In this document: positions 1 to 6,312 of the stretch, piece by piece
Layout of the letters: each line of letters begins with the position of its first letter
Numbering within the stretch: the first letter of the stretch is position 1
Origin: CAXYVC01 sp964292295
GTDB taxonomy: Bacteria; Acidobacteriota; Holophagae; Holophagales; Holophagaceae
Assembly (NCBI GenBank): GCA_964292295.1
Contig: CAXYVC010000078.1
Coordinates: forward strand, 1-12,559
Reading direction: 5' to 3'
DNA: 12,559 bases
Notes under the pieces: generated by a model
Database searches by the model: none
Told to the model about the DNA's origin: nothing
The model's input: only the letters and a program-made list of their open reading frames with translations
Position numbers and translations under genes: made by a program

Positions 1-127
1 GGCCTTTCGCGCCGTTCTTGATGACCCAGTCGTCGGCACGCCCGACGCCTTCCCCGGCAATCTTCTCCCGCCCCCTGACCTTGGACCACCAGTCGCCCTG
101 GCCGGAGTCGGCCGCCACCTTGCGCAA
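1..127 (-). other. Open minus-strand frame with coding-like codon use, identity unknown
   Basis: Read on the minus strand, codons ending at base 2 are stop-free and have G or C at nearly every third position. They give a hydrophilic, Trp/Lys/Arg/Glu-rich peptide containing DWWSKVRGREKIAGEG and ending ADDWVIKNGAKG at the edge. The plus-strand hydrolase frame over the same bases has many A/T third positions and an uninformative peptide. This suggests that a different minus-strand gene, or a rearranged or misjoined segment, occupies the left edge. No start codon with a Shine-Dalgarno sequence is visible and I recognise no family. It may be only a chance shadow. Confidence 0.25.
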
Positions 128-808
128 GGCGCGGGGGAAGGCCGGGGCCACGCCCGGAGGCCCTACCGCATGGGCTCCACGTCCGACGTCGCGGCGGTGC
201 TGGCCTGGGGGCGCGCCCGCTGGCCGGGGAAGTGCCACGTCGCGGTGGGCTTCAGCCTGAGCGCCAACGTGCTGCTGCTGCTCCTGGGCAGGGATGCGGA
301 AGCGGCCTTGGCCCTTCCCGACGGGGCGGTGCTCGTGAACCCGCCGGGGGACACCGAGCGGGCCTCGCGCCGCCTGGTGAAGGGCTTCAACCGCGTCTAC
401 GACCTGCGTTTCCTGCGCCTCCTCGTGAAGCTGCTGAAGGAGCAGGCCGCCGCGGGGCTCGGGGAAGGACCGCCCCCGCTCCCGCGCCTTGCCACCCTGC
501 GGGACTTCGACGAGGCCTACACGGCCCGGGCGGCGGGCTTCCGGGATGCCGCCGACTACTACGCCCGCAGCAGCAGCGCGCCGTACCTGGCCTCCGTCGG
601 CCTTCCCATGGTGCTCATCAGCGCCGAGGACGATCCCTTCGCGCCGGCTTCGGACTTCGAGGGGCGCGCGTGCTCTCCGCACGTTCACCTGCACGTGGAG
701 CGCACCGGGGGGCACTGCGGCTACGTCGCCCGCAACGTGCCCGGACGCCACTGGCTGGACGGGGCGTTGGACCACTACGTGGCGGAGCTCAGGGGCTGCG
801 CGGGCTGA
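2..808 (+). CDS. Alpha/beta hydrolase, YheT/COG0429 type (5' partial)
   Basis: Serine hydrolase of the alpha/beta fold; YheT-like proteins are predicted cytoplasmic esterases with poorly known substrates. The reading frame is open from the left edge to the TGA at 806-808. Counting from the Met codon at 170, the nucleophile elbow GFSLSAN puts Ser at residue 29 (family form GFSLGGN). The block FDEAYTARAAGFRDAADYY at 113-131 is a family hallmark. The acid is Asp154/155 in SAEDDPF and the catalytic His is 182 in TGGHCGY. Family members are about 320 residues, and the segment just before Met170 (RRPYRMGS) already matches the conserved region ahead of the nucleophile, so 170 is probably an internal Met. 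The expected N-terminal part with the HG oxyanion motif is not recognisable in 2-127: either it lies outside the window or the gene is broken here. It ends 10 bases from a convergent gene. The fold is well supported; the 5' end is not. Confidence 0.82.
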   Translation, partial: AFRAVLDDPVVGTPDAFPGNLLPPPDLGPPVALAGVGRHLAQGAGEGRGHARRPYRMGSTSDVAAVLAWGRARWPGKCHVAVGFSLSANVLLLLLGRDAEAALALPDGAVLVNPPGDTERASRRLVKGFNRVYDLRFLRLLVKLLKEQAAAGLGEGPPPLPRLATLRDFDEAYTARAAGFRDAADYYARSSSAPYLASVGLPMVLISAEDDPFAPASDFEGRACSPHVHLHVERTGGHCGYVARNVPGRHWLDGALDHYVAELRGCAG

Positions 809-818
809 CCCCCACCCC

Positions 819-1214
819 TCAGAAACCCCACCCGATGGGGTAGCTGCGGGCCACCACGTTCCCGCCGACGATGGTCACGCTCGGGTCCATCCAGGCGGGA
901 GGCGGCACCACGCCTGGCGGAGGGCCGAAGCGGCGCCCGGGATCCCGCAGCACGAGGCGCCGCACGTCCGCGCCCGCGCGCTGGGCCTGGGTCTGGGCGT
1001 ATTCCGCGTCCGCACGCGCCGCGTCCACGAAGACCACCGCCTCGGGCACGGGGATCTCCCGCAGGCGCAGGTCGGCCCCGCGGCCTTCGCCCAGGCTGGC
1101 GGCGATGCGGTCGGAGCGGAGCAGGGATCTCCACCCGGCCTGGAACCACGGGTTGGCCGGGGCGGCTTCGGGAACGCCCGCCGCCAGGGTCAGCAGCGCC
1201 AGGATGGCCGACAT
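819..1214 (-). CDS. Small probable secreted protein, function unknown
   Basis: A 131-residue protein that I do not recognise. Residues 4-14 are a hydrophobic stretch and A-P-A at 18-20 is a plausible signal peptidase I site, so the mature protein would begin NPWFQAGW and be exported. The n-region lacks Lys or Arg, which is unusual, so export is not certain. The mature part has no Cys, includes an Ala/Asp/Gln-rich helix-like stretch (65-82), a Pro-rich segment (98-108) and a Gly/aromatic tail ending PIGWGF. The start is chosen because GGAGG lies 7 bases upstream (plus 1222-1226) and a signal-like sequence follows at once; longer versions would only mirror miaA. It is convergent with the hydrolase (10-base gap) and divergent from miaA (63-base gap). 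The ribosome binding site sits inside a hairpin arm, so translation could be structure-controlled. Confidence 0.75.
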   Translation of the reverse strand: MSAILALLTLAAGVPEAAPANPWFQAGWRSLLRSDRIAASLGEGRGADLRLREIPVPEAVVFVDAARADAEYAQTQAQRAGADVRRLVLRDPGRRFGPPPGVVPPPAWMDPSVTIVGGNVVARSYPIGWGF

Positions 1215-1221
1215 CGCGGTA

Positions 1222-1248
1222 CCTCCGGGCGCAGGGATGCCCGGGAGG
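1222..1248 (-). promoter_or_regulatory. Inverted repeat holding the Shine-Dalgarno of the small secreted gene
   Basis: On the minus strand CCTCCCGGGC (1248-1239) can pair with GCCCGGAGG (1230-1222) across an 8-base loop, with one bulged C. The 3' arm contains the GGAGG that lies 7 bases before the ATG at 1214, so folding of the mRNA would hide the ribosome binding site. In DNA the same element is an inverted repeat in the middle of the divergent spacer and could instead be an operator serving both directions. The pairing is seen directly; any regulatory role is inferred. Confidence 0.45.
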
Positions 1249-1264
1249 ACCGCGAGGTTCCTCC

Positions 1265-1270
1265 TACACT
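1265..1270 (+). promoter_or_regulatory. Possible -10 hexamer for miaA
   Basis: TACACT (4 of 6 matches to TATAAT) lies 7 bases before the miaA ATG at 1278. No convincing -35 is seen. If it is used, transcription would begin at or next to the ATG, giving a leaderless or nearly leaderless mRNA. The only purine-rich match, GAAGG at 1272-1276, is a single base from the ATG and too close for normal Shine-Dalgarno pairing. Confidence 0.35.
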
Positions 1271-1277
1271 CGAAGGC

Positions 1278-2150
1278 ATGCGCATCGCGATCCTCGGCCC
1301 CACCGCCTCCGGCAAGTCCGCCCTCGCCGTGGCCGTGGCCGCGCGCATCCGGGGCACGGTGGTCAACGGCGACGTCTTCCAGGCCTTCCGGGACATCCCC
1401 ATCGGCACGGGGCAGCCCGGCGGGGCCGAGCGGGGCGGCGTGCCGCACCGCCTCTACGGCGTGTTCCCCCTCGCGGCGCGCCCGAACCCCGCCTCCTTCG
1501 GCGCGGAGGTGCGCCGGGAGCTGGAGGGGCTGGAGCGCGCGGTGCTCGTGACGGGCTCCGGCCTCTACCTGCGCGGCATCTGGGGCCAGCTCTCGGAGCT
1601 GCCCGAGGTGCCGGAGGCGCTGACGGCCCGCGTGCGCGCCTGGGCGGACCGGCTGCCCATCCCGCTCCTGCACCGCTACCTGGCCGCGGTGGATCCGGCC
1701 CGGGCCGCGGCGCTGCACCCCCGCGACGGCAGCCGCGTGCAGCGCGCCCTGGCCCTTCACCTGGCCACGGGGCGGCGCCCCGGCGAGCTGCTCTCCGGCG
1801 TGGCGCGGGGGGTGCCGGAGGGGTGGCGGGCCCTGCTCGTGCTGCCTTCCCGGGAGGCCCAGCGCCGCCGGGTGGCCGCGCGGGTGCGGGCCATGGTCGA
1901 GGCGGGCTGGGAGGCGGAGGTGGCGGCGGCCGTGGCGGCGGGCCACGGGGAGGACCTGCGCGCGCTCCGGCCCCTGGGCTACCTGGACTGGATGGAGGGC
2001 GGCGCGGGTGCGGAGGAGCGCATCGTGCGGGCCACCCAGGCCTACGCCAAGCGCCAGGCCACCTTCTTCCGCAACCAGTGGCCCGAGCTTCTCTGCTGGG
2101 ACCCGGACGGGGAGCCTCTGGAGGCGGCCTTCGCCCATCTGGGAATCTGA
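1278..2150 (+). CDS. miaA: tRNA dimethylallyltransferase (MiaA)
   Basis: Transfers a dimethylallyl group from DMAPP to N6 of A37 in tRNAs that read codons beginning with U; the product is usually methylthiolated later by MiaB. It is a 290-residue cytoplasmic enzyme, at the short end of the family. The P-loop GPTASGKS is at 7-14, and the catalytic-type Asp is Asp32 in NGDVFQAF (family usually D-S-x-Q-x-Y). The GVPH block is at 54-57. DPARAAALHPRD with the following RVQRAL matches the central family block, and YAKRQATFFRNQ (from Tyr256) is the C-terminal signature. Several usual residues differ (Val33, Phe37, HRLYG in place of HHLID, Ser94 in place of Thr). The ATG at 1278 is chosen because the P-loop begins at residue 7, as in homologues. 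lon follows after 26 bases in the same direction. The family call is firm; full activity is likely but untested given the substitutions. Confidence 0.93.
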   Translation: MRIAILGPTASGKSALAVAVAARIRGTVVNGDVFQAFRDIPIGTGQPGGAERGGVPHRLYGVFPLAARPNPASFGAEVRRELEGLERAVLVTGSGLYLRGIWGQLSELPEVPEALTARVRAWADRLPIPLLHRYLAAVDPARAAALHPRDGSRVQRALALHLATGRRPGELLSGVARGVPEGWRALLVLPSREAQRRRVAARVRAMVEAGWEAEVAAAVAAGHGEDLRALRPLGYLDWMEGGAGAEERIVRATQAYAKRQATFFRNQWPELLCWDPDGEPLEAAFAHLGI

Positions 2151-2160
2151 GCCCCGGCGC

Positions 2161-2170
2161 TATGCTGGAG
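2161..2170 (+). promoter_or_regulatory. Possible -10 hexamer and Shine-Dalgarno for lon
   Basis: TATGCT (2161-2166) resembles a -10 element and is followed at once by GGAG (2167-2170), 6 bases before the ATG at 2177. This would give lon its own promoter with a very short leader in the 26-base miaA-lon gap. No -35 element, CIRCE element or clear heat-shock sigma motif is visible. The GGAG decides for 2177 over the in-frame ATG at 2162, which has no ribosome binding site. Confidence 0.4.
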
Positions 2171-2176
2171 CGGTCC

Positions 2177-4570
2177 ATGAGCGCCGCCAAGACCCTCACC
2201 CTCCCCGCCCTTCCCATCAAGGACATGGTCCTCTTCCCCGGCGGGCGCGTGCCCTTCGTGGTGGGGCGCCGGGCCTCGGTGCGCACCCTCGAGGCGGCGG
2301 TGAAGGTGGGCGACCACCTGGTCATGCTCACCCAGCGCAACCCCAAGGAGGAGGCGCCCCGCCAGGAGGGTCTCTACGAAGTGGGCACCCTGGCCCTGGT
2401 GGAGAGCCTCATCGCCCTGCCCAACGACTACTACAAGGTGGGCGCCAAGGGCGTGGCCCGCGTCCGCCTGCTCCAGTACCTCGACGCCGACGAACTGCTC
2501 CAGGCCGAGGTGGCCCTGCTGCCCGAGCCCAGGGCGGAGGAAGGTGAGCTGAACGCGCGCCTGCTGCCGGCCGCGGAGGCCTTCCTGGCCCGGAACCCGG
2601 ACGCCGCCCGCCTGCTTTCTCCGGACCAGCTCCGGGAGCTGCCCTTCGGTCGGGCCCTGGATGCGGTCGCCGAGCTGCTGCCCGCGGAACCGCGCGAGAA
2701 GCAGGGGATCCTGGAGGCCCTCGACCTGGAGGCGCGCCTTCAGGCCCTGCTGCACCTCCTGGAGGTGGACGCCGCCCGCACGGAGGTGGACCGGGACCTG
2801 GAGGAGAAGACGCGGGCCCGCCTGGACGAGGACCACAAGCAGTACGTCCTGGGCGAGAAGATGCGGGTGATCCAGCAGCAGCTGGGCCGCAAGGACGAGA
2901 AGGACGAGTTCGCCCGGCTGAAGGAGCGGATCCTTGCCGCGGGCATGAGCCAGGAGGCGGAAGGAAAGGCCCTGGAGGAGCTGGAGCGGCTGGAGGCCAT
3001 GGCGCCCCAGAGCGCCGAGGCCACCGTGAGCCGCACTTACATCGACTGGCTCCTGGCCCTGCCCTGGAAGGCCCTCGCGGACGAGCACCTGGACCTGGAT
3101 GCGGCGGAGGCGGTCCTGGAGGAGGACCACGCCGGCCTGGAGAAGGTGAAGGCCCGCATCCTGGAATACCTGGCGGTCATGAAGCGCCTGAAGGACGCGG
3201 GGGACGCCGGGGGCGCACCCCTGCGGGGGCCCATCCTGTGTCTGGTGGGCCCGCCCGGCGTGGGCAAGACCTCGCTGGCCCGCAGCATCGCCCGGGCCCT
3301 GAACCGGCCCTTCGTGCGCCTCAGCCTGGGCGGCGTGCGCGACGAGGCGGAGATCCGCGGCCACCGCCGCACCTACATCGGCTCCATGCCGGGGCGCATC
3401 CTCAGCCTCATGAAGAAGGGGGGCGTCCGCAACCCGCTGATGCTCCTGGACGAGCTGGACAAGATGGGCTCCGACTGGCGGGGGGACCCCAGCTCCGCCC
3501 TGCTCGAGGTTCTGGACCCCGAGCAGAACCACGCCTTCCAGGACCACTACCTGGACGTGGGCTACGACCTGGGGCAGGTCATGTTCGTGGCCACCGCCAA
3601 CGTGCGGGACCAGATCCCCGAGCCCCTGGAGGACCGCCTGGAGATCCTGGAGCTTTCGGGCTACACCCGGAAGGAGAAGCTCGCCATCGCCCAGCGCCAT
3701 CTCGTGCCGAAGGCCCTGGAGCGCCACGGCCTGGGGGACCTGGGCATCCGCTTCCAGGACGCGGCGGTGGAGAAGCTGGTGCAGGCCTACACCAAGGAAG
3801 CCGGCGTGCGGCAGCTGGAGCGCGAGATCAGCGCCGTGCTCCGCAAGCTGGCCCGCAAGAGCCTGCAGCCCGCCCGGGTCGAGCCCGGCGAGCCCTTCCA
3901 CCCGGAGCTGGACGCGGGCCGCATCGTCCGCCTCCTGGGGCCGGAGAAATACCTGGAGGCGCCCCTGTCCGGGCAGCCCGCCACCGGCGTGGTGCACGGC
4001 CTGGCCTGGACGCCCGTGGGCGGGGACCTGCTCACCATCGAGGCCGCCGCCGTGCCCGGCAAGGGCAACCTCAAGCTGACCGGCAAGCTGGGCGAGGTGA
4101 TGCAGGAAAGCGCCCAGCTGGCCCTCAGCTTCGTGCGCACCCGGGCGGAACAGCTGGGCATTCCGGACGAGCGCTTCGAGAAGAGCGACCTCCACGTGCA
4201 CGTGCCCGAGGGCGCCATCCCCAAGGATGGCCCCAGCGCGGGCATCACCCTGGCCACGGCCCTCGTGAGCGTCCTCACGGGCATCCCCGCCCGCAGCGAC
4301 GTGGCCATGACGGGCGAGCTCACCCTGCGCGGCATGGTGCTGCCCATCGGGGGCCTGAAGGAGAAGCTGCTCGCCGCCCACCGCATGGGCGTGCGCACGG
4401 TGCTCCTGCCGAAGGAGAATGCGCGCCACCTGGAGGAACTCCCCCCGGAGGTGCGCGACCAGCTTGAACTCCACCTCGTATCCGGCATGGACGAGGTGCT
4501 GCCCCTCGCCCTCACCCGCATGCCCCGCCCCCTTCACGCCGAGACCGCGGCCGGGGCCGTGCTGGGCTGA
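2177..4570 (+). CDS. lon: ATP-dependent Lon protease (LonA)
   Basis: Cytoplasmic AAA+ serine protease that unfolds and degrades damaged and short-lived regulatory proteins; family members form hexamers. It is 797 residues, a normal LonA length. The N-terminal substrate-binding LON domain spans roughly 5-205 and opens with PALPIKDMVLFPGG. A coiled, charged linker covers about 205-300 (EKMRVIQQQLG). The AAA+ module has Walker A GPPGVGKT at 358-365 and Walker B with Asp425-Glu426 in LLDELDKMG. The protease domain carries the catalytic dyad Ser687 (PKDGPSAG) and Lys730 (GGLKEK, second Lys), with the spacing seen in E. coli Lon (Ser679/Lys722). The loop reads LRGMVLPIGG where most homologues have RGRVLPIGG or RGQVLPIGG, a mild change. 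The start is fixed by GGAG at 2167 and by fit to the family N terminus. The next gene begins 14 bases after the TGA, suggesting co-transcription. All catalytic features are present. Confidence 0.98.
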   Translation: MSAAKTLTLPALPIKDMVLFPGGRVPFVVGRRASVRTLEAAVKVGDHLVMLTQRNPKEEAPRQEGLYEVGTLALVESLIALPNDYYKVGAKGVARVRLLQYLDADELLQAEVALLPEPRAEEGELNARLLPAAEAFLARNPDAARLLSPDQLRELPFGRALDAVAELLPAEPREKQGILEALDLEARLQALLHLLEVDAARTEVDRDLEEKTRARLDEDHKQYVLGEKMRVIQQQLGRKDEKDEFARLKERILAAGMSQEAEGKALEELERLEAMAPQSAEATVSRTYIDWLLALPWKALADEHLDLDAAEAVLEEDHAGLEKVKARILEYLAVMKRLKDAGDAGGAPLRGPILCLVGPPGVGKTSLARSIARALNRPFVRLSLGGVRDEAEIRGHRRTYIGSMPGRILSLMKKGGVRNPLMLLDELDKMGSDWRGDPSSALLEVLDPEQNHAFQDHYLDVGYDLGQVMFVATANVRDQIPEPLEDRLEILELSGYTRKEKLAIAQRHLVPKALERHGLGDLGIRFQDAAVEKLVQAYTKEAGVRQLEREISAVLRKLARKSLQPARVEPGEPFHPELDAGRIVRLLGPEKYLEAPLSGQPATGVVHGLAWTPVGGDLLTIEAAAVPGKGNLKLTGKLGEVMQESAQLALSFVRTRAEQLGIPDERFEKSDLHVHVPEGAIPKDGPSAGITLATALVSVLTGIPARSDVAMTGELTLRGMVLPIGGLKEKLLAAHRMGVRTVLLPKENARHLEELPPEVRDQLELHLVSGMDEVLPLALTRMPRPLHAETAAGAVLG

Positions 4571-4584
4571 GGCTCGGGAAGGCC

Positions 4585-6243
4585 ATGGATCCCCGACCTG
4601 CCGCCCTGCGTCCCGGCTTCCTGAACTTCTTCCGGCGCCACGCGTGGCGTCCCCGCTGGGGAGCGGTGGCCTCCGTATGGGGCCTCGGCCTTGCCCTCGG
4701 CCTCGGGCTGGGCCCCGCGGAGCTGCTCCGCGTCGGGCTCCAGCACGCCGCCCTGCTGGCGCCGTACGCCCAGGCGTTCTTTGGCCGGCGGGGGCCCGGC
4801 CTCGTGCTGGCCTGGCCCTTCCGCTACGCCTGGCACGAGGGCTACGGGGGCCTGCTGGGCCTCAGCCTGCTGGGCCTGGCGGGCCTCGGGCTGCTCTACG
4901 GCGGGGCGCTCGCGGGGATGCTCTGCCTCCTGGATGCGCGGCGGATGCTGCGCTTTCCCGTGGCGCTGGCGATCCTGCTGGCCTTCGGGGGCCTGGCCAT
5001 GGCCCTGGCGGTGGAGCCCGTGGTCTTCCTCGCGGGGCTGCCGCTCCTGGGCCTTGCCTCCCTTGTCGGCTTCCGGCGGCACTTCGGGCTGGGCCTCGGG
5101 AACGGACTCCTCGCCTGGAGCGCCGCCACGATGCTCAGCCTCCTGGCCTTCCTGGCCCTTCCGTTCCGGGCAGAGCTCTTCAGCCTGGCCGGGCTGCGCG
5201 CCCAGGTGACGCGTCCCCGCGACGCGCGCCGCCCCACGCCCCGGGAGAAGGCCGAGCGCCGGCGCGAGGTCGCCCGGCTGTGGGCGCGCCCCACCGTGGA
5301 GCCCCACGCCACGGAGCGCTACGTGCGCGACGCCACGCTTCCCGCCGCGCTGCGCTTCCGGATCGCGAAGGAGAAGGCCGCCTTCGATCCCGTGTCCATG
5401 TTCCTGCTGGGCTGCTGCTACGACGAGGCCATCGGCACGGCCCGGGACCCGGAGCAGGCGAGGGCCTGGTGGGGGAGGGCCATCCAGGCCTGCGGCCACG
5501 CGGGCGCCAAGCTCGCCCTGGGCCTCGCCCTCCTGGAGGGGCGCGGCCACCCCTATGACCCGGAGGCCGGTCGGGAGCTGGTGGGCAGCGTCCTTCGGTG
5601 GCGGCGCCAGCTCCCGGCGGGGCTGATGCCGAAGCTGGAGGCCCTGGGGCAGGCCCGGGCGCTGCCGGAATGGGACGCGCGCCTGGCGGCCTTCCCGGCG
5701 GAGGGGGCGCAGGACCTGGAGGCCCTGAGGCTCGCCTGCGGAGGGGATCCGCTCTTCTGGCCCTACCAGGAGATCCTGCGGGGCCGGGAGGCCTCCCTCG
5801 GGCTGGAGGGCCCGGAGGCGGCCAACCCGGAGGGAGAGGCGCTCCCGCCGCCGGGGGAGGGGGGCGCCGCCGCCGGAGCGCCGTCCTCGAAGGTGGAGCT
5901 GCTCTTCCTCTTCCGCTCCGGCTCCCGCAGGCTGCGGGCGGAGGAGCTGGCCCAGATCCAGGACGAGGAGCCCATGGCCCAGGTGGACCTGGGCTGCCGC
6001 CAGTGGGAGGGCGGGGAGCTGCCGCGGGATCCCGCCTCCGCGGTGCGCCTCATGGAGGAGGGCCTGAACCGCGCCGACGCCGCCCAGCGTCAGCGCCAGG
6101 CCGAACTGGCCCTGCGCGCCTGCACCTTCCTGTCCCGGGCCTACGCCGGCGGCGCCGGCACCGCCCAGGATCCGGCCCGGGCCCAGGCCTGGCGGGACAC
6201 CCGGGAGCAGATCCGCCGTCTGCGCGAGGCGGCGGGGCGCTGA
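4585..6243 (+). CDS. Multi-pass membrane protein with Sel1-like repeats
   Basis: A 552-residue protein of unknown function. The N-terminal third is very hydrophobic, with likely membrane segments near 26-46, 88-116, 124-143, 145-163 and 174-194. A Lys/Arg-rich stretch (203-231) follows and by the positive-inside rule suggests that the rest is cytoplasmic. Residues 265-342 look like two Sel1-type (TPR-related) repeats (for example AGAKLALGLALLEGRG), and 464-542 like two more (AYAGGAGTAQDPARAQAW). A Gly/Pro/Ala/Glu-rich linker near 411-435 separates the pairs. Sel1 repeats usually hold protein partners, so a membrane-anchored scaffold is a reasonable guess, not a demonstrated role. The ATG at 4585 has GGGAAGG just upstream and lies 14 bases after lon, which points to co-transcription. 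Codon use matches the neighbours. The coding call is firm; the repeat borders are approximate. Confidence 0.88.
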   Translation: MDPRPAALRPGFLNFFRRHAWRPRWGAVASVWGLGLALGLGLGPAELLRVGLQHAALLAPYAQAFFGRRGPGLVLAWPFRYAWHEGYGGLLGLSLLGLAGLGLLYGGALAGMLCLLDARRMLRFPVALAILLAFGGLAMALAVEPVVFLAGLPLLGLASLVGFRRHFGLGLGNGLLAWSAATMLSLLAFLALPFRAELFSLAGLRAQVTRPRDARRPTPREKAERRREVARLWARPTVEPHATERYVRDATLPAALRFRIAKEKAAFDPVSMFLLGCCYDEAIGTARDPEQARAWWGRAIQACGHAGAKLALGLALLEGRGHPYDPEAGRELVGSVLRWRRQLPAGLMPKLEALGQARALPEWDARLAAFPAEGAQDLEALRLACGGDPLFWPYQEILRGREASLGLEGPEAANPEGEALPPPGEGGAAAGAPSSKVELLFLFRSGSRRLRAEELAQIQDEEPMAQVDLGCRQWEGGELPRDPASAVRLMEEGLNRADAAQRQRQAELALRACTFLSRAYAGGAGTAQDPARAQAWRDTREQIRRLREAAGR

Positions 6244-6300
6244 GGCCTCCCGTCCAAGCCCTGCAGCGGCGGGCCTTCCCGCAAGGTGCCCCGGCTTTGG

Positions 6301-6306
6301 GACAAT
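6301..6306 (+). promoter_or_regulatory. Possible -10 hexamer for dnaE
   Basis: GACAAT (4 of 6 matches to TATAAT) ends 6 bases before the dnaE ATG at 6313, so a transcript started here would begin at or beside the ATG. No Shine-Dalgarno sequence precedes that ATG and no clear -35 is visible. The geometry is the same as that of TACACT before miaA. The rest of the 69-base gap holds only a small 5-bp hairpin (GCGGG/CCCGC, 6269-6282). Confidence 0.35.
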
Positions 6307-6312
6307 GGCCCC

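Noticed and set aside
1..40. Resemblance of the edge peptide IKNGAKG to the GAD-domain region of aspartyl-tRNA synthetase
   Set aside because: Only a few residues agree and the preceding segment does not match that enzyme.
489..1277. Extension of miaA to upstream starts
   Set aside because: The added sequence runs through the hydrolase and the small minus-strand gene, is low-complexity, and would place the P-loop far from the N terminus, unlike the family.
1823..2176. Extension of lon upstream into miaA, or start at ATG 2162
   Set aside because: The upstream frame overlaps miaA and is Gly/Pro-rich; ATG 2162 lacks a ribosome binding site, while 2177 has GGAG six bases upstream.
2042..4537. 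Long minus-strand open frame opposite lon
   Set aside because: Codon-aligned shadow of lon with no domain features; lon itself has every catalytic motif.
6286..6312. GTG start at 6286 for dnaE
   Set aside because: It adds nine residues absent from the family and has no Shine-Dalgarno sequence; MSFVHLHTH at 6313 matches known DnaE starts.
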